DNA of 64,000 nucleotides from Natronospirillum operosum. GTDB lineage: Bacteria; Pseudomonadota; Gammaproteobacteria; Pseudomonadales; Natronospirillaceae. Within the stretch, counting starts at the first letter, position 1, and every line of letters starts with the position of its first letter. The notes below the pieces were generated by a model. It saw nothing but the letters and a program-made list of their open reading frames with translations. It ran no database searches and had not been told where the DNA came from. The DNA is taken from contig NZ_SRMF01000008.1 in the NCBI RefSeq assembly GCF_004768465.1, positions 1 to 64,000 on the forward strand. Reading direction: 5' to 3'. Positions 59,369 through 64,000 of this stretch are shown piece after piece. The translations under genes were made by a program, and so were the position numbers.

Positions 59369-60817
59369 ATGCATTTTCGCATCATACTGCGCGTACTGGG
59401 CTTGCTGCTGATGGTGTTCTCGGTGGCCATGCTGCCACCGGCCGGCCTGTCGCTGTGGTACGACGATGGCGCCTTCTACAGCTTTGCCTGGTCGTTCGTG
59501 TTCATTCTGGCAGCCGGGCTGCTGCTGTGGCTGCCGGTGCTGCGCAACCGGGACGAACTGCGGACCCGCGAAGGCTTCCTGATCACGGGCCTGTTCTGGG
59601 TGGTACTGGGCACCGCCGGGTCGCTGCCGCTGTATCTGTCCACCGATGCCGCCCTGTCCTACACCGATGCCTTTTTCGAGTCCTTTTCCGGGCTGACCAC
59701 TACCGGCGCTACCGTGATGACCGGCATCCAGGATCTGCCCGAGTCGATCCGCTTCTATCGCCAGCAACTGCAGTGGATGGGTGGCATGGGCATCATCGTG
59801 CTCGCCGTGGCCATCCTGCCCATGCTGGGCGTGGGCGGCATGCAGCTGTATCGGGCGGAAATGTCCGGGCCCATGAAGGACAACAAGCTGGCCCCGCGCA
59901 TCGCCGAGACGGCCAAGGCACTGTGGCTGATCTATGTCGGGCTGACGGCAGCCGCCGGTCTGGGCTACTGGCTCGCCGGCATGAGCCCGTTCGACGCCGT
60001 GGGCCATGCCTTCAGCACCGTCGCCATCGGCGGCTTCTCCACCCATGATGCCAGTATCGGTCATTTCAACAGTGGCGCCATAGAATTCATTGCCATCGTG
60101 TTCATGCTGCTGGCCGCCGCCAATTTCGGACTGCATTTTGTCGCCTTTCGCACGCGCAGACCCGGGCAGTACCTGCGCGATCCGGAATATCGCTTCTTTC
60201 TGCTGCTGATTTTCGGCCTGATGGGCGTTACCACCCTGTCGCTCTGGGCCACCACCAGCGAGACAGGCTGGCAGGCCCTGCGCATAGGCGCCTTCGAGGC
60301 CACCTCCATCATGACCACAACCGGTTATGCCAGCACCGGCTTTGCGCACTTTCCGCTGTTTCTGCCCTTCCTGCTGTTCATGGCCTCCTTCATGGGGGGC
60401 TCGGCAGGCTCTACCGCCGGCGGCATGAAGTCGATCCGCATTCTGTTGCTGTGGAAGCAGGGGGTGCGGGAAGTCAAACGGCTGATCCATCCCAATGGGG
60501 TCTTTCCCATCAAGGTGGGGCGTACCGAAGTGCCGGATCGGGTACTGAGTGCGGTCTGGGGCTATTTCTCCGTCTATGTGTTCGTGTTTCTGGTGCTGCT
60601 GATTGCCATGCTGGCCACCGGACTGGATTTCGTCACGTCCTGGTCCGCCGTCGGCGCGGCCATGAACAACCTGGGTCCGGGTCTGGGGGCAGTTGCCTCG
60701 AACTATGCCAGCATTCCGGACGCCTCCAAATGGCTGCTCTGTTTCGGCATGCTGATGGGCCGCCTGGAGATCTTCACGCTGATCATCATTATGAGCCCGA
60801 TGTTCTGGCGCCGGTAG
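59369..60817 (+). CDS. trkH: Trk potassium transporter membrane subunit TrkH
   Basis: A 482-residue membrane protein made of four pore-repeat units with about ten membrane segments. Selectivity-filter-like motifs include FSGLTTTGATVMTGI, STVAIGGFSTHDASI, TTTGYASTGFA and MNNLGPGLGAV. It carries K+ together with TrkA. It is the last gene of the def operon as seen here. In halophiles and marine bacteria Trk is a main osmotic K+ system. Confidence 0.97.
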   Translation: MHFRIILRVLGLLLMVFSVAMLPPAGLSLWYDDGAFYSFAWSFVFILAAGLLLWLPVLRNRDELRTREGFLITGLFWVVLGTAGSLPLYLSTDAALSYTDAFFESFSGLTTTGATVMTGIQDLPESIRFYRQQLQWMGGMGIIVLAVAILPMLGVGGMQLYRAEMSGPMKDNKLAPRIAETAKALWLIYVGLTAAAGLGYWLAGMSPFDAVGHAFSTVAIGGFSTHDASIGHFNSGAIEFIAIVFMLLAAANFGLHFVAFRTRRPGQYLRDPEYRFFLLLIFGLMGVTTLSLWATTSETGWQALRIGAFEATSIMTTTGYASTGFAHFPLFLPFLLFMASFMGGSAGSTAGGMKSIRILLLWKQGVREVKRLIHPNGVFPIKVGRTEVPDRVLSAVWGYFSVYVFVFLVLLIAMLATGLDFVTSWSAVGAAMNNLGPGLGAVASNYASIPDASKWLLCFGMLMGRLEIFTLIIIMSPMFWRR

Positions 60818-60843
60818 GCAAGGCCACGCCCCCGCTTTATAAT
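60815..60843 (+). promoter_or_regulatory. Sigma70-type promoter for glyQS
   Basis: TAGGCA (60815-60820), a 17-bp spacer, and TATAAT (60838-60843), about 100 bases before the glyQ start. The -10 is perfect and the -35 matches at four of six. The -35 overlaps the trkH stop codon. Confidence 0.45.
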
Positions 60844-60946
60844 GCCCGATTCTTCGTCACTCTGTGGTTCGGGCATGCCCCGCACACGCTTGCAGGCTGC
60901 ATGACAGCCTGGTTAGTGAGTGTCCACTAACATCAAAAGGTGCAAT

Positions 60947-61891
60947 GTGTCAGCAAAACCGACCTTTCAGGAACTGATTCTGACCCTGCAGCAATACTGG
61001 GCTGAACACGGCTGCGTAATGCTGCAACCGCTGGATATGGAAGTGGGGGCCGGGACATCGCATCCGGCCACCTTCCTGCGGGCCATCGGGCCCGAGCGCT
61101 GGAACGCTGCCTATGTGCAGCCCAGCCGCCGCCCTACCGATGGCCGCTACGGGGAAAACCCGAACCGTCTGCAGCATTACTATCAGTATCAGGTGGTGCT
61201 CAAGCCCTCACCCGATGATCTGCAGGATCTCTACCTGGGGTCGCTGCGCGCCATGGGCATTGATCCGACCGTGCACGACATCCGCTTTGTGGAAGACAAC
61301 TGGGAAAACCCGACACTGGGGGCCTGGGGTCTGGGCTGGGAAGTCTGGCTGAATGGCATGGAAATCACCCAGTTCACCTATTTTCAGCAGGTGGGCGGTC
61401 TGGAATGCTTCCCCGTGACCGGCGAGCTGACCTATGGTCTGGAGCGCCTTGCCATGTACATTCAGGAAGTGGACAACGTCTATGACCTGATCTGGACCCG
61501 CAGCCGCGATGGCTCTGTGGTGACCTATGGTGATGTCTATCATCAGAACGAGGTCGAACAGTCCACCTACAATTTCGAGCATGCCAATGTCGAAGCGCTG
61601 TTTGCCGCCTTCGAAGAGCATGAAGCGGCGAGCAAGCGGCTGATCGAAGCCGGGCTGCCCTTGCCGGCCTATGAACAGATTCTGAAGGCCGGTCATACAT
61701 TCAACCTGCTCGATGCCCGCCATGCCATCTCGGTCACCGAGCGTCAGGGCTATATCCTGCGCATCCGCACACTGTCCCGCGCCGTGGCCGAGGCCTACTA
61801 TGACTCGCGCGCAGCGCTCGATTTTCCCATGGCCGATGCCGACATCAGGGCCCAGGTCAAGGCCCGGCAGGAGAAGGAGTCCGCCCAATGA
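60947..61891 (+). CDS. glyQ: Glycyl-tRNA synthetase alpha subunit
   Basis: A 314-residue class II synthetase subunit. The start is GTG 60947, six bases after AAAAGG, giving [19 protein letters not shown]; an upstream GTG at 60920 is less likely. Motifs: [40 protein letters not shown] and [20 protein letters not shown]. It forms the alpha2-beta2 enzyme that charges tRNA-Gly. It overlaps glyS by four bases (ATGA). Confidence 0.97.
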   Translation: MSAKPTFQELILTLQQYWAEHGCVMLQPLDMEVGAGTSHPATFLRAIGPERWNAAYVQPSRRPTDGRYGENPNRLQHYYQYQVVLKPSPDDLQDLYLGSLRAMGIDPTVHDIRFVEDNWENPTLGAWGLGWEVWLNGMEITQFTYFQQVGGLECFPVTGELTYGLERLAMYIQEVDNVYDLIWTRSRDGSVVTYGDVYHQNEVEQSTYNFEHANVEALFAAFEEHEAASKRLIEAGLPLPAYEQILKAGHTFNLLDARHAISVTERQGYILRIRTLSRAVAEAYYDSRAALDFPMADADIRAQVKARQEKESAQ

Positions 61892-63978
61892 CCACAGATA
61901 CCGGAACTCAGGATTTCCTGTTCGAGCTGGGCACGGAAGAGCTGCCGCCGAAATCACTCAAGCAACTGGCACAGGCACTGGAACAGGAAGTCTGCACCGG
62001 CCTGGCCGAGGCCGGGCTGCAGCACGGCGAGGTCAGCCGCTTTGCCGCGCCACGCCGGCTGGCTCTGCGCATCAATGCACTGCAGGACCGTCAGGCCGAC
62101 CGCGAGTTCGAGCGCCGGGGGCCAGCCGTCAAGGCGGCCTTTGACGATGCCGGCAAACCCACACGCGCGGCAGAGGGCTTTGCCAGCTCCTGCGGTATAG
62201 CGGTATCCGATCTGGAGCAGGTAGAGACCGACAAGGGCGCCTATCTGGTGTATCGGGGTACCGAGCCGGGCCAGGCCACCACGGCCCTGCTGCCGGCCAT
62301 TCTGGATCGGGCACTGGATCGTCTGCCGGTGGCCAAGCGGATGCGCTGGGGCAGCCATCGCTTCGAGTTTGTGCGGCCCGTCAAGTGGCTGCTGGCCCTG
62401 TGGGGCGAGGATGTACTGCCCTACGAAGCCTTCGGTCTGACGGCGGACAACCTGAGCTACGGACACCGCATTCATGCCCCCGAGGCCATTGCGATCCGCC
62501 GTCCCGCTGATTATGAAACCGTATTGCGCGACCAGGGCTGGGTACTGGCCGGTTTCGAGGCGCGCCGGGACTATATCCGCAACCACCTGAGCAAGGCCGC
62601 CGATGAGCATGGTGTGCAGGTGGTGGTGGAAGATGACCTGCTGGATGAGGTCACCGCCCTGAACGAATGGCCGGTGGTTCTGAGTGGCCAGTTCGAGCAG
62701 CGCTTCCTCGACGTGCCGGCCGAGGCGCTGGTGTCGTCCATGCAGGAACACCAGAAGTATTTCCCGGCCCGCTCCGACAGCGGCGAACTGGTCAATCGCT
62801 TCTTCTTTGTGGCCAACCTGGAAAGCCGGGACCCCGAACTGGTGGTGTCTGGCAATGAAAAAGTGATTCGGCCGCGCCTGGCCGACGCCGCCTTCTTCTG
62901 GGAAAGCGACCTCAAGACCCCGCTGGCAGAGCGGGTGGCCAAGCTCGACAAGGTGGTCTTCCAGAAACAGCTGGGCACGGTCGGCGACAAGGCACGCAGG
63001 ATCGAGAAGCTGACCACACATCTGGCCGGCCTGGCCGGGGCAGACCAGACAATCGCCGGTCGCGGCGCCCTGCTGGCCAAGGCCGACCTGGTGACGGATC
63101 TGGTCTTCGAGTTCGATGACCTGCAGGGTACGGCCGGCTACTACTATGCGCTGCGCAGTGGCGAGCCCGCAGGCGTCGCCAGTGCCATTCGTGACCACTA
63201 TCGTCCGGCTTTCGCCGGCGATGCACTGCCGGAAACGCTGGAAGGCAGCCTGGTGGCGCTGGCCGATCGCCTCGATACGCTGGTGGGCATCTTTGCCATC
63301 GGCCAGAAGCCCACCGGCACGCGTGACCCCTTTGCACTGCGACGGGCTTCTCTGGGTATTCTGCGGCTGCTGATCGAAAAAGCTCTGCCGCTCGACCTCA
63401 GGGCCCTGCTGAACTCGGCGCTCGCGGGCTATGGTAAGCGTTCACTGCCCGCCCGGGATACCGCCGTTGATGAGGCTCTGGCCTATGTACTGGAGCGCTT
63501 CCGCGCCTGGTATCAGGACCAGTCGGTGCCCACGGATGTGTTCTATTCGGTGCGCGAATTGGCATTGACGGTACCCCTGGATATCCACCGCCGCGTATCC
63601 GCAGTCAGCACCTTCAAGGATTCCAGTGCCGCTGCCAGCCTGAGTGAAGCCAACAAACGCGTGGCCAACCTGCTGGCCAAGGCCGATGCCGACCTGTCTC
63701 GTGTCACCGGCACCACGGCGCTGACAGAGCCGGCGGAAGCCGCATTGCTCGAGCGGCTGCAGGCTCTGGAAACCGAAGTACCGCAGCAGGTCGCACAGCA
63801 TGACTACGCCGGGGCCCTGAAGGCGCTGAGCAGCCTCAAGGAGCCACTGGATCAGTTCTTCGCGGAGGTCATGGTCATGGCCGAAGACGCCGACCTGCGC
63901 CAACAGCGCCTGGCGCTGCTCTACAGAGTGCGGCAGCTGTTCCTGCAGGTCGCTGATATTTCGCTGCTGCAGCTTTGA
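61888..63978 (+). CDS. glyS: Glycyl-tRNA synthetase beta subunit
   Basis: A 696-residue subunit of normal length with [20 protein letters not shown] at the N terminus, [54 protein letters not shown] and an anticodon-binding C-terminal domain. It recognises tRNA-Gly together with GlyQ. It ends 22 bases before the right window edge, so nothing can be said about its terminator. Confidence 0.97.
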   Translation: MTTDTGTQDFLFELGTEELPPKSLKQLAQALEQEVCTGLAEAGLQHGEVSRFAAPRRLALRINALQDRQADREFERRGPAVKAAFDDAGKPTRAAEGFASSCGIAVSDLEQVETDKGAYLVYRGTEPGQATTALLPAILDRALDRLPVAKRMRWGSHRFEFVRPVKWLLALWGEDVLPYEAFGLTADNLSYGHRIHAPEAIAIRRPADYETVLRDQGWVLAGFEARRDYIRNHLSKAADEHGVQVVVEDDLLDEVTALNEWPVVLSGQFEQRFLDVPAEALVSSMQEHQKYFPARSDSGELVNRFFFVANLESRDPELVVSGNEKVIRPRLADAAFFWESDLKTPLAERVAKLDKVVFQKQLGTVGDKARRIEKLTTHLAGLAGADQTIAGRGALLAKADLVTDLVFEFDDLQGTAGYYYALRSGEPAGVASAIRDHYRPAFAGDALPETLEGSLVALADRLDTLVGIFAIGQKPTGTRDPFALRRASLGILRLLIEKALPLDLRALLNSALAGYGKRSLPARDTAVDEALAYVLERFRAWYQDQSVPTDVFYSVRELALTVPLDIHRRVSAVSTFKDSSAAASLSEANKRVANLLAKADADLSRVTGTTALTEPAEAALLERLQALETEVPQQVAQHDYAGALKALSSLKEPLDQFFAEVMVMAEDADLRQQRLALLYRVRQLFLQVADISLLQL

Positions 63979-64000
63979 TCTCTCGCTGAGGCGATACCAA

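Overview
The window looks like an origin-proximal chromosome segment of a free-living gammaproteobacterium of the Pseudomonas/Oceanospirillales type. Evidence: G+C-rich coding sequence, Shine-Dalgarno starts, and several gene strings arranged as in Pseudomonas: mnmG-rsmG-parA-parB-atpIBEFHAGDC, dprA/LysM facing def-fmt-rsmB-trkA, tsaC-hemF-aroE, glyQ-glyS, and a spuABC-transporter type polyamine operon. I cannot assign a genus.

Layout. (1) 1-593: the 5' end of an RTX-toxin-acyltransferase-like gene running off the left edge, then a 66-bp tandem repeat array. (2) 594-15261: a nearly complete agmatine/putrescine island: FAD amine oxidase (PuuB), XRE-cupin regulator (PuuR-like), ABC polyamine transporter (PotFGHI), putrescine aminotransferase (SpuC), two glutamine-synthetase-like gamma-glutamylpolyamine synthetases, gamma-Glu-GABA hydrolase (PuuD), a semialdehyde dehydrogenase, N-carbamoylputrescine amidase (AguB) and agmatine deiminase (AguA). 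Both divergent promoter regions carry sites resembling the E. coli PuuR box. (3) 15262-22537: an aromatic 2-oxo-acid cassette: benzaldehyde/vanillin-type dehydrogenase, TRAP transporter (DctPQM), benzoylformate decarboxylase and a convergent LysR regulator, with a perfect-dyad T-N11-A operator candidate in front. (4) 22665-34178: the ATP synthase operon, chromosome partition genes, rsmG and mnmG, all on the minus strand. (5) 34366-47560: mixed housekeeping genes: an orphan TctC-type binding protein, purK-purE, a zinc ribbon, a double-HTH regulator, gshB-ppc-yqgE, a chemoreceptor with a FliA-type promoter, prlC and a gamma-carbonic anhydrase. (6) 47572-54858: a second-type Lon protease with a heat-shock-like promoter, aroE-hemF, tsaC, dprA and a LysM protein, all minus. 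(7) 55090-63978: def-fmt-rsmB-trkA-trkH and glyQ-glyS, all plus.

How the genes fit together. In the polyamine island agmatine can be deiminated and hydrolysed to putrescine, or putrescine imported; it can then enter either the transaminase route (SpuC) or the glutamylated route (PuuA, PuuB, PuuD), ending at succinate through the semialdehyde dehydrogenase. Only one aldehyde dehydrogenase and no obvious GABA aminotransferase are present, so the pathway is not closed inside the window. In the aromatic cassette the predicted flow is TRAP uptake of benzoylformate or a similar 2-oxo acid, decarboxylation to the aldehyde, and oxidation to the carboxylate. Most other genes are core functions. The least ordinary items are the HlyC-like gene fragment, the repeat array that supplies the stop codon of puuB, the serine-rich c-subunit of the ATP synthase, the double-HTH regulator with its dyad-rich upstream gap, and the TRAP/benzoylformate cassette. 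No tRNA, rRNA, insertion sequence, transposase or CRISPR array was seen.
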